Both the position numbers and the translations under genes were made by a program. The notes under the pieces are model-generated. The model ran no database searches and was not told where the DNA came from. It worked only from the letters and a program-made list of their open reading frames with translations. Shown here in pieces: positions 1 through 5,715 of a DNA stretch of 5,990 bases; position 1 is the stretch's first letter, and every line of letters begins with the position of its first letter. The stretch is taken from positions 25,047 to 31,036 of the forward strand of contig JAKBAC010000026.1 of the NCBI GenBank assembly GCA_021809365.1, given 5' to 3'. Source of the stretch: Planctomycetota bacterium (GTDB lineage: Bacteria; Planctomycetota; Phycisphaerae; WQYP01).

Positions 1-77
1 TTCAAAACCACCGCACGGGCCGCGGCTCGCCGCAACAAGCGGCAAAAGAAACAATCAATTCCTTCAATTCTTTTCAT
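1..77 (-). other. Possible 5' end of a leftward gene cut by the window edge
   Basis: On the minus strand an ATG at 77-75 opens a frame that stays open to the window edge (25 codons, beginning MKRIEGIDCFFCRLLRR). A plausible leftward promoter lies about 75 bases upstream (150-177). Against it, no clear Shine-Dalgarno sequence precedes the ATG, the fragment is too short to assign to a family, and the plus strand is also open at this edge in all three frames for 150 to about 205 bases. I do not recognise the product; treat this as a pointer to check the neighbouring sequence, not as a gene call. Confidence 0.2.
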
Positions 78-149
78 CGCACCGCGAATCGGAGACTTTT
101 TATCACCAAATCTCCGCTCGCCTTATGTGCAACGTATACTCTACCCGTA

Positions 150-177
150 AGTATAGTCCGATTGCAAGCGAATGCAA
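150..177 (-). promoter_or_regulatory. Candidate sigma70-like promoter facing left
   Basis: Read on the minus strand, TTGCAT (177-172) is followed after 16 bases by TATACT (155-150), both close to the -35 and -10 consensus. It would drive transcription towards the left edge, consistent with a gene starting near position 77. The surrounding AT-rich stretch (160-215) also carries a weaker rightward match (TTGCAA 162-167, TATTAT 184-189), but no gene follows it on that strand. Confidence 0.3.
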
Positions 178-315
178 GGAAAATATTATATGATTTTACG
201 ACACTATGAATGGCGCGCCAATAACGCCAGGAAATGAATATTCGCATTTCAGATTATAACTTGCTATGATAATGCGACATCGCGCCCATGGGCGTCGGCA
301 TAGCCGATGGGACCT

Positions 316-390
316 GACCGTGCCTGCTACTTACGACGAAAGTAGTCGGCATCATCCCTGATGCCGTGTGCTGATTGCGGTACCTGATAT
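316..390. repeat. 75-bp dispersed hairpin repeat, copy 1
   Basis: This segment recurs 96 bases downstream (412-486) with three differences in 75 positions. It contains two small stem-loops: CTACTT (327-332) pairs with AAGTAG (340-345), and CGGCATCA (347-354) pairs with TGATGCCG (359-366) around a TCCC loop. Such paired small hairpins resemble REP-type extragenic elements, which are common between genes in planctomycete genomes. No coding frame covers it. A related ggcatc/gatgcc hairpin sits at 921-937. Confidence 0.8.
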
Positions 391-411
391 TTCAAATTCA
401 ACGGCACGAGG

Positions 412-486
412 GACCGTGCCTGCTACTTACGACAAAAGTAGTCGGCATCATCCCTGATGCAGTGTGCTGATTTCGGTACCTGATAT
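412..486. repeat. 75-bp dispersed hairpin repeat, copy 2
   Basis: Second copy of the 316-390 repeat, separated from it by 21 bases. Differences are at 434 (A for G), 461 (A for C) and 472 (T for G). The change at 461 falls in the second stem and weakens it, so copy 1 is the better-formed hairpin. An additional stem, GGCACG (403-408) with CGTGCC (415-420), bridges the junction with the spacer. Confidence 0.8.
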
Positions 487-497
487 CACTACTGTCC

Positions 498-532
498 GGT
501 CATAAGTCCAGTAATAGCAACTGGTTACGACC
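498..532. repeat. Imperfect hairpin next to the repeat pair
   Basis: The arm at 498-512 pairs with 520-532 (ggtcataagtccagt against actggttacgacc), giving an imperfect stem of about 13 pairs around a 7-base loop. It lies directly downstream of the second 75-bp repeat and just before a run of restriction-site-like palindromes (GCGGCCGC 535-542, GGATCC 543-548). Its role is unknown; it could be the end of a decayed mobile element. Confidence 0.5.
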
Positions 533-557
533 ATGCGGCCGCGGATCCTCGTAAGTA

Positions 558-611
558 AGGCATCGCGAAAAAATAACCTGAGCATTCTGGCTGGTACTTT
601 TGGCCGCCGGC
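558..611 (+). repeat. Solitary half-copy of the palindromic element, perfect inverted match to 5638-5691
   Basis: These 54 bases are the exact reverse complement of 5638-5691, the right arm of the hairpin element next to the regulator gene. The same sequence in this orientation also resembles the left arm of that element (5540-5566, two mismatches in the first 27 bases). Here no opposite arm follows, so this is a truncated or solo copy. It is preceded by TAA (556-558), as is the full element. Perfect identity over 54 bp implies a recent copy or gene conversion. Confidence 0.85.
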
Positions 612-654
612 ATCTCCTGCCGCCGCGGTGGTGTGGCTGGAAAACATAATATCT

Positions 655-882
655 TCGTATCTTCGTGTTAGTGGTGAATTTCTCGTCACCCTCCGTTTAC
701 CTCTGTTTCCTCGTGGTTCACAAAAACTCTTTGCGTCCTTTGTTCCTTGGCGGTTAACCTCTCGTTTCTTCGTGTCTTCGTGTCTTCGTGGTGAATTTCT
801 CGTCACCCTCCGTTTACCTCTGTTTCCTCGTGGTTCACATCACCTCCGGGTTAACCGCAAAGTAGCGAAAGAACGCAAAGGG
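655..882. repeat. Cluster of 'cttcgtg / gcaaag' dispersed repeats with a 52-bp exact duplication
   Basis: Positions 671-722 and 788-839 are identical over 52 bases, offset by 117. Between them lie short iterations of cttcgtgt (about 771-788). The segment 729-759 recurs imperfectly in inverted orientation at 849-880 (ggttaaccgc then an aaag-rich tail ending acgcaaag). This low-information vocabulary (cttcgtgtcttcgtggtgaa, ttaaccgcaaag) belongs to dispersed intergenic repeats seen in planctomycete and other environmental genomes. Short frames open on both strands here are composed of the repeats and show no protein-like features. Confidence 0.75.
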
Positions 883-945
883 GTGACAATTTCTGTGGTT
901 CACTGACGGGTTTACCACACGGCATCTGGGCGATGCCTGCCACAT

Positions 946-981
946 AAAAAACAGGCCCCGGCCAAATAAATGGCCGAGGCC
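946..981 (-). terminator. Rho-independent terminator of the glycoside hydrolase gene
   Basis: On the minus strand an 11-bp GC-rich stem (981-971 with 964-954, one G-U wobble) closes a 6-base loop (970-965) and is followed by a T run (951-946). It lies about 45 bases beyond the stop codon of the leftward gene, in the correct orientation. Stem, loop and U-tract all fit an intrinsic terminator, and it marks the end of a probable single-gene transcript. Confidence 0.85.
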
Positions 982-1026
982 CATGGAAACGAGACAACGC
1001 ACTTTCATCACCACATTGACTGCAGC

Positions 1027-4000
1027 TCATACAAACTGCAACGCATCCAGGAACAGGCTGTTGTCACCTGTCGCATTCATCGCCGCGAATTCCAGCGTGT
1101 GGTTGCCGGCGGTGGTGATATTGAGGTTCAACTGCACTGTGTTCCAACTGCTGCCGGATGTGGGGGTATAGGTTCCCACCAATGTTCCATCCAGATATAC
1201 GCCCAACTGCTGGGTTTGGGACCCCCTGCCGGCGATATCGAATTGCAGGGTATAGGTTCCGGCAGCCGCGAAATCAATCGTCTGGCTGACCTGTCCATTC
1301 TGGCCTGCGCCACCCGCTCCGCCACTTTGCAGAAATGCCGCCTGTGTACCGCTGGGCGCGTTGGGCGCACCCCAAGCGGAGCCATTGGCTTCAATGCCGG
1401 CGTTACCGGAGAAGCTCCAGCCGGATCCAGCAGGTTGATATTGGTATCCATTGACACCAACAGATGGTGATTCAAAGCTGGCATCAGTGATCGTCGGAAG
1501 AGACGCGGAACCGCTGGCATAAGATGCAAGAAACTGGCTTTCAACCGCCTGCTTTTGAGCAAGAGTCAATACGGAATTGTAGATCTGAATTTCAGCGATC
1601 TCACCTGTAAAATCGGGCGTAAAGTTGGCTTGAGTGCCAATAATGGAAGTGGTCCCCCCAAATACGTTACTTGGAGTGAAGGTTCCATCAGCGGCACCGT
1701 TCAAGCGATAGATCCCGCTGTTCGCAGTTCCGTCGACACCCGATATACTCAAGCTGGAAAAGGTGCCTTGCGGGACTGTGTGTGTACCTGACCCGTAGTC
1801 GACCACCCCAGTCCTCAAGGTGTCCTGTTTACCGCCAGAGACACGCCAGCCAAGGGAATTTGCTGTGCCGCTGCCGATAATGCAATTAGAGCTGGTGTTG
1901 CTCCAAAGGGTGTAAGTCATGATCGTGAATCCACTGGCCGTCGTTAAGTCCAGAGGCGTGGTTATTCCCATCGCCCCGGTGGTACCGGTGACGAAGGAAA
2001 CGGCGCTGGAGCCATTGGCGGTTGCGTTGGATACCAGCGTGGGCTTGACACCACCTGCCGCACTGGTAAAGGTGGCGTTGTCGCCGTTGCCGGAGGAATC
2101 GGTCCAGACGCCGGTGCTCGCGTTGTAATTAGCGGCCTTATAGTCGACGAGTAGACCTCCAATGGTTGATGCCGACTGTGTAGTAGCACTGGCCTCATTG
2201 CTGGCGGTGCTGGTACCGGCGGAATTCACCGCTTCCACCGTATAGTAATAGGCCGTACTGGCATTCAGGCCGGTGTTGGAATAGCTGGTGGAGGCAATGC
2301 CGGTGGCGATGGGCTGGGCACTTTCCCCAGCCGAACTGGTGCCGCGGAATATGTCATAACTGGTGGCACCCGATACGGCATTCCAGCTTAGATTGATCTG
2401 GCTGCTGGATACCGTTGAGGCGATAAGGTTGGTTGGGGCTGCGGGGGCACCCTTTGTAACTGTAACGTTGGATAGATAATAACTGCCTGGAGAAGAGACG
2501 GAATCGAAATCAAAGTTGTAGCCCCACATGCTGTCAAACTCGGCATTGGTAATCGACAATGTAACGGTATGCCATTGGCCATCGGTTGGAATGCTGAACC
2601 AGTTGATGTTGTGTTGCAGGCCCGTGGTCGATTCATAGTCGATGCCAAAGCCGGGATCCGATGTATCACCCGCAGCCGCCATCACGGTTGCGTTGATGGT
2701 GATCGTCGTATCACCAAAGCCCGCGAAGTTGGGATCCACCTCAAAATACGCGTAGTTACCCGTTGCAATATCCAGTGCGTTGACCCCGCCTATATTCACC
2801 GCCGTACCATTGGCGTATGGTGGCATCATATGCAGGCCACTGTCCGTAACCATGCTGGTGCCACCCATGGTTTCGGACACCGACGTCGCGGTGGAGTAAT
2901 TACCGCCCCATGGAAATGGCTGGCCTTTATTGGCCTGTGCCTGGGCGACCAAGCTTGCCGGCAAGCCGGTAATGAGCACCGGCGCGTTGGTCAGGGTGTA
3001 ACCCGTCCCCGCGTTCAATGCGGTAACGTTACCGGTGGTTGGATCCACCACATCAACGTTACCACTGAATGAAATCGTTTCAGTGGTACCGGCTGTGGCC
3101 CAGAGAGCCATGACCGGCCCGGATGGCCCCTGAAATACAAAACCATAGTCCTTATTGGCGTTTAATTGCACCCATCCCTGGTAACTGGGCTGCGTTCCCA
3201 CATACGTGGAAAGCGTTTGCATCGCCGTGTACGCCGGTTCCGGCTGATCGCTGGAATTCAGCAGACCATAATTGGGAAAATCCGATGAATCCACAGGAGT
3301 AAACCACTCCATAACCGAGAAACCTTCGGCCATCCCCATGCTGTACGCCTTGAATAAATCCTGCCCTTGCGTGGCGGCGGTGATGTTTCCGCCGATTCCC
3401 TCCCCCTGTTCCGTGATCCAGACCGGATCATTGGCCGCCGCAGGGTCATTGGCCGCGAGCATCTTGTGAACCGTTGGAACGATGCTCATATAATCCCCTT
3501 CCCAGCCGTTGTCGATCTGCCCGAACACTTCATAGGGGTGCACGGCGACATAATCAAAATGGCCCGCCGCTCCATTCTGTATGGCCTGTTCCAGATAATT
3601 GAGGTTTACGCTTGAGGTGCTTAATCCGATCTGCACGTTTGGATTTGCCGCCTTGGCGGCGTTATACGCCGCCTCCACCACTGCGGCATATTGCGCCGGT
3701 GTGCCGCCGGACGAGAAGCCCTCCGGCTCGTTCCAAACTTCAAAGTAATTGATTTTTCCAATCGTATCGGTGACAACAGCCGATACGTACGCCGACCACG
3801 CATTCAACTCGGTGGTACCGATTGGAAACGTGTGCGTATTTCCGTTTGGATTATCCCATGCCGCGTTGTAGGCCAACAGTCCGCTGATATTCATATTATT
3901 GGCCTGGGCGGTACTGATCATATTGTTGAGTTGTGTGAAGTTGTAGGCCCCACCCTGCGTGGGTTGTATGCTGTTCCATTCCGGCGTCAAACGCGCCCAT

Positions 4001-4266
4001 CCTATATTGGCCTTGGCAATGGGGGGCATCCAGGAGGTGTATGTGCCGGAGCTTACCGCGGAGGGGGCCACGCCATAAGGATTTAAGACCGCCGCGCTAA
4101 GGTACATGCGCGGTTCAAGAGTTTCAATGAGATACGGATGCGGCTGATGGGCGGCCCGGCTGGCGGGATGTCCGGGGGCAGCGCTGCCGCCGATTTTGAA
4201 ATCGATGGATTTGACCAGGTTGGAAAGATAACGAACCGCGGACGTGGACAGCTTACGTACACCCAT
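1027..4266 (-). CDS. LEPR-XLL modular secreted glycoside hydrolase (clan GH-A, GH39-like) with FN3 and LamG-like domains
   Basis: A 1079-residue, probably exported polysaccharide-degrading enzyme. Residues 48-61 (ETLEPRMYLSAAVL) form a LEPR-XLL motif, thought to act in sorting of large extracellular proteins; no classical signal peptide is obvious. Residues about 62-355 look like a (beta/alpha)8 glycosidase barrel: YFEVWNEP carries the presumed acid/base Glu180 after Asn179, HPY lies at 243-245, and VWITEQG carries the presumed nucleophile Glu286. The Asn-Glu pair and 106-residue spacing fit clan GH-A; GH39, GH5 or GH30-like assignment is unresolved. Then come a small beta domain (362-436), a jelly-roll domain that may bind carbohydrate (about 450-604), fibronectin III (608-697), a LamG/concanavalin-like domain (703-917) and a C-terminal beta-sandwich (922-1079) ending in FLDALQFV. 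No dockerin or PEP-CTERM tail is seen. The ATG at 4266 has GAGGTG upstream. It is divergent from an AraC regulator, probably its activator. Substrate unknown. Confidence 0.85.
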   Translation of the reverse strand: MGVRKLSTSAVRYLSNLVKSIDFKIGGSAAPGHPASRAAHQPHPYLIETLEPRMYLSAAVLNPYGVAPSAVSSGTYTSWMPPIAKANIGWARLTPEWNSIQPTQGGAYNFTQLNNMISTAQANNMNISGLLAYNAAWDNPNGNTHTFPIGTTELNAWSAYVSAVVTDTIGKINYFEVWNEPEGFSSGGTPAQYAAVVEAAYNAAKAANPNVQIGLSTSSVNLNYLEQAIQNGAAGHFDYVAVHPYEVFGQIDNGWEGDYMSIVPTVHKMLAANDPAAANDPVWITEQGEGIGGNITAATQGQDLFKAYSMGMAEGFSVMEWFTPVDSSDFPNYGLLNSSDQPEPAYTAMQTLSTYVGTQPSYQGWVQLNANKDYGFVFQGPSGPVMALWATAGTTETISFSGNVDVVDPTTGNVTALNAGTGYTLTNAPVLITGLPASLVAQAQANKGQPFPWGGNYSTATSVSETMGGTSMVTDSGLHMMPPYANGTAVNIGGVNALDIATGNYAYFEVDPNFAGFGDTTITINATVMAAAGDTSDPGFGIDYESTTGLQHNINWFSIPTDGQWHTVTLSITNAEFDSMWGYNFDFDSVSSPGSYYLSNVTVTKGAPAAPTNLIASTVSSSQINLSWNAVSGATSYDIFRGTSSAGESAQPIATGIASTSYSNTGLNASTAYYYTVEAVNSAGTSTASNEASATTQSASTIGGLLVDYKAANYNASTGVWTDSSGNGDNATFTSAAGGVKPTLVSNATANGSSAVSFVTGTTGAMGITTPLDLTTASGFTIMTYTLWSNTSSNCIIGSGTANSLGWRVSGGKQDTLRTGVVDYGSGTHTVPQGTFSSLSISGVDGTANSGIYRLNGAADGTFTPSNVFGGTTSIIGTQANFTPDFTGEIAEIQIYNSVLTLAQKQAVESQFLASYASGSASLPTITDASFESPSVGVNGYQYQPAGSGWSFSGNAGIEANGSAWGAPNAPSGTQAAFLQSGGAGGAGQNGQVSQTIDFAAAGTYTLQFDIAGRGSQTQQLGVYLDGTLVGTYTPTSGSSWNTVQLNLNITTAGNHTLEFAAMNATGDNSLFLDALQFV

Positions 4267-4270
4267 GGAG

Positions 4271-4276
4271 CACCTC
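4271..4276 (-). promoter_or_regulatory. Ribosome binding site of the glycoside hydrolase gene
   Basis: GAGGTG on the minus strand lies four bases before the ATG at 4266-4264. The spacing is a little short, but no other purine-rich site is near, and the next in-frame ATG (Met54) lies inside the LEPR-XLL motif. This supports the long start with its 47-residue basic leader. Confidence 0.6.
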
Positions 4277-4300
4277 GCTTAAAAAAGGACCAACATGACT

Positions 4301-4328
4301 TAAATACGCAACGCGAACCATTCGCGTT
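4301..4328 (-). promoter_or_regulatory. Palindromic operator candidate beside a -10-like box upstream of the hydrolase gene
   Basis: AACGCGAA (4310-4317) and TTCGCGTT (4321-4328) are perfect 8-bp arms around a 3-base centre. Leftward of it, TATTTA (minus strand, 4306-4301) could be a -10 box for the hydrolase gene; the matching -35 position is a poor consensus fit, as in activator-dependent promoters. A symmetric site in the spacer is a typical repressor position, and the sequence resembles LacI/GntR-type half-site symmetry more than AraC sites, which are usually direct repeats. It could also form an RNA hairpin in a leader if transcription starts farther upstream. Confidence 0.5.
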
Positions 4329-4381
4329 AAAAACTTTCATCCGCCAGGGAACCGTGAAGAAGGCGATTCCCTTTTCCATCG

Positions 4382-4469
4382 ACCTTGTATGAAGACACAC
4401 AAGGTACCACATGCCAAGCGATAGATATGCAATCGCTCATTGCGGAAAGAAGCGTACCACCGCATGCCA
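4382..4469. promoter_or_regulatory. Repeat-rich core of the divergent regulatory region
   Basis: The 328-bp gap between the divergent genes has no gene but dense symmetry. ACCTTGT (4382-4388) and ACAAGGT (4399-4405) are perfect inverted arms 10 bases apart. GTACCAC-ATGCCA occurs twice in direct orientation, at 4404-4416 and, with a 3-base insertion, at 4454-4469. GCGAT/ATCGC (4418-4422, 4432-4436) and GCAAT/ATTGC (4429-4433, 4439-4443) overlap between them. AraC-family proteins usually bind direct repeats, so the GTACCAC/ATGCCA pair is the best candidate for regulator binding, but this is inference. Confidence 0.4.
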
Positions 4470-4512
4470 GTTGACACAAGAAAATTCTCGGTCGATTTCG
4501 ATAAAATCTCAT

Positions 4513-4540
4513 TTGATTTTACGACGCACTGGTTATAGGA
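4513..4540 (+). promoter_or_regulatory. Candidate promoter of the AraC-family regulator
   Basis: TTGATT (4513-4518) and TATAGG (4535-4540) are separated by 16 bases and lie about 55 bases before the start codon. The -35 overlaps a 12-base string, TGATTTTACGAC (4514-4525), that also occurs at 191-202. A consensus TTGACA lies at 4471-4476 but has no good -10 at the right distance. Confidence 0.35.
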
Positions 4541-4583
4541 TATTTAGCATGATATGGCCATATTTATAGCAGATTATCGGTTC

Positions 4584-4588
4584 AGGAG
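4584..4588 (+). promoter_or_regulatory. Ribosome binding site of the AraC-family regulator
   Basis: AGGAG lies six bases before the ATG at 4595, an optimal spacing that fixes the start of the regulator. Confidence 0.8.
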
Positions 4589-4594
4589 ATTGAC

Positions 4595-5539
4595 ATGATT
4601 GCAAATTACGACACGACGCATGGATATTTTCCGGTCGATGACCAGGTTCTCGCAACGGGTTTTTACCTTACCGGCGCGGGGAGGGAACGCATTGGCCCAC
4701 ACCAGCATTATCCGCTGCCGAATCATCCGGATATGTATGAATTCTCATGGAACACCGGACGCGTGCTGCCGGAGTATCAATTGGTTCACATCGCGTGCGG
4801 ATCTGGTGAATTTGAATCGCGCGAAACCGGCCCGGTGCGGATTCAATCCGGAATGGCGATGATTCTGATGCCTGATGTGTGGCATCGCTACCGCCCGGAC
4901 AGCAAGACCGGCTGGGAGGAATACTGGATTTCATTCAACGGACAACTGCCGCATTTATGGCAGCAGGCCGGCGTTATAACTCCGGCGACAGCCGTCTGGC
5001 GGGTTCGGCGTAGCAAGCCCATGGTCAAGCAATTGGAACATATTGTGCGGATCGCCGCTGAAAGGTCGCGGGATGGATTATCCCCTTCATTTTCCGCCCT
5101 GGCGATTCTCGCGGGGCTTTTCGGGCAGTCCACGCAGGCGGGCCCGATTACGGAAAATGGAGTCGAACAATCATCCCAAGCGCCGCGATCCAATGATGCG
5201 CCGCGACCCAATGATCCGGTGGTACAGGCCGCACTGGGCATTATCTGGAATTACAGTCATCGGAATTTATCGGTAAGTCAAATCGCCGAACGGATCGGCG
5301 TAACGCGGCGTAAGTTGGAGCGGCACTTCGCGGCGGCCCGCAACAGCTCCGTGCTGGAGGAATTGACGACCTGCCGCTTATTACGGGCGCAGCGTATGCT
5401 GCGGGAAACCCATCTGCCGATCAAATACATTGCCCGCGCCGCCGGATTTACCTCCCCGGAATATATGGCCACAGTATTTGGGCGCCAGTTGCACACGACA
5501 CCGCGGCTATGCCGCGCGGGGACTGAGGTGGGAAGATAA
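4595..5539 (+). CDS. AraC/XylS-family transcriptional regulator with N-terminal cupin sensor
   Basis: A 314-residue cytoplasmic DNA-binding regulator. Residues about 30-118 form the cupin-like sensor typical of AraC proteins: YQLVHIACGSG (61-71), the VRIQSGMAMILMPDVWHRYRP stretch (81-101) and GWEEYWISFNG (106-116) are family hallmarks. A helical linker region (137-177) is followed by a polar, proline-rich hinge (about 180-207). The C-terminal domain (about 210-306) has two helix-turn-helix units: SVSQIAERIGVTRRKLERHF (226-245) and the second at about 274-296 (IKYIARAAGFTSPEYMATVF, 276-295). The usual closing P-x-x-YR reads TTPRLCR, so the terminal Tyr is Cys. Length is normal for the family. 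Transcribed divergently from the secreted hydrolase, it most likely activates that gene in response to a sugar and may regulate itself. The stop codon coincides with the border of a palindromic insertion. Confidence 0.93.
   Translation: MIANYDTTHGYFPVDDQVLATGFYLTGAGRERIGPHQHYPLPNHPDMYEFSWNTGRVLPEYQLVHIACGSGEFESRETGPVRIQSGMAMILMPDVWHRYRPDSKTGWEEYWISFNGQLPHLWQQAGVITPATAVWRVRRSKPMVKQLEHIVRIAAERSRDGLSPSFSALAILAGLFGQSTQAGPITENGVEQSSQAPRSNDAPRPNDPVVQAALGIIWNYSHRNLSVSQIAERIGVTRRKLERHFAAARNSSVLEELTTCRLLRAQRMLRETHLPIKYIARAAGFTSPEYMATVFGRQLHTTPRLCRAGTEVGR
5180..5215 (+). repeat. 18-bp tandem duplication in the regulator's hinge
   Basis: Two adjacent 18-base units (5180-5197 and 5198-5215) differ at one position and encode APRSND followed by APRPND. 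They lie between the sensor and DNA-binding domains. The in-frame duplication lengthens the hinge by six residues, a place where length change is tolerated. Confidence 0.85.
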
Positions 5540-5690
5540 GGCATCGCGAAGAAATAACGTGAGCAATTATGGCGCAGGAATTTTGACCGCCCGCGAGGCG
5601 CATATCCGCATGGATTCTGTAACGAGCGGGCAACGCCGCCGGCGGCCAAAAGTACCAGCCAGAATGCTCAGGTTATTTTTTCGCGATGCC
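5540..5690. mobile_element. 151-bp palindromic MITE-like element at the regulator stop codon
   Basis: The left end (from 5540, GGCATCGCG) and right end (to 5690, CGCGATGCC) are inverted repeats: the outer 27 bases match at 25 positions and weaker pairing continues inward to about 55 bases per arm. TAA at 5537-5539 and TAA at 5691-5693 flank it directly, which reads as a 3-bp target duplication; the left TAA is the stop codon of the regulator, so the insertion preserved the reading frame end. A half-copy lies at 558-611. There is no transposase gene, so movement would need an enzyme supplied from elsewhere. As RNA it forms a long hairpin and may end or protect the regulator transcript. Confidence 0.6.
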
Positions 5691-5715
5691 TAAGCGAAAG
5701 TACAGGATTCGCACT

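Noticed and set aside
316..486. CRISPR-like repeat and spacer
   Set aside because: Only two units of 75 bp with a 21-bp gap, internal hairpins and no cas genes; repeat is too long and too few.
525..906. Two overlapping 92-93 codon frames on opposite strands
   Set aside because: They consist of translated repeat units (the same peptide string FFAMPYL also appears opposite the 5540-5690 element); repeats, not genes.
970..1470. 166-codon plus-strand frame antisense to the hydrolase C-terminus
   Set aside because: It starts within the terminator hairpin, lies wholly opposite a well-supported domain, and its translation has no recognisable domain or hydrophobic pattern.
2569..3072. 167-codon plus-strand frame antisense to the jelly-roll region
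   Set aside because: Shadow of the GC-biased hydrolase gene; no ribosome binding site and no protein family features.
3691..4086. 131-codon plus-strand frame antisense to the catalytic domain
   Set aside because: Opposite strand encodes the conserved NEP region, so the frame is a by-product of its codon use.
5540..5690. Ordinary intrinsic terminator for the regulator
   Set aside because: The palindrome is far longer than a terminator stem, its T run lies inside an arm rather than after it, and a related half-copy lies elsewhere; a termination side effect remains possible.
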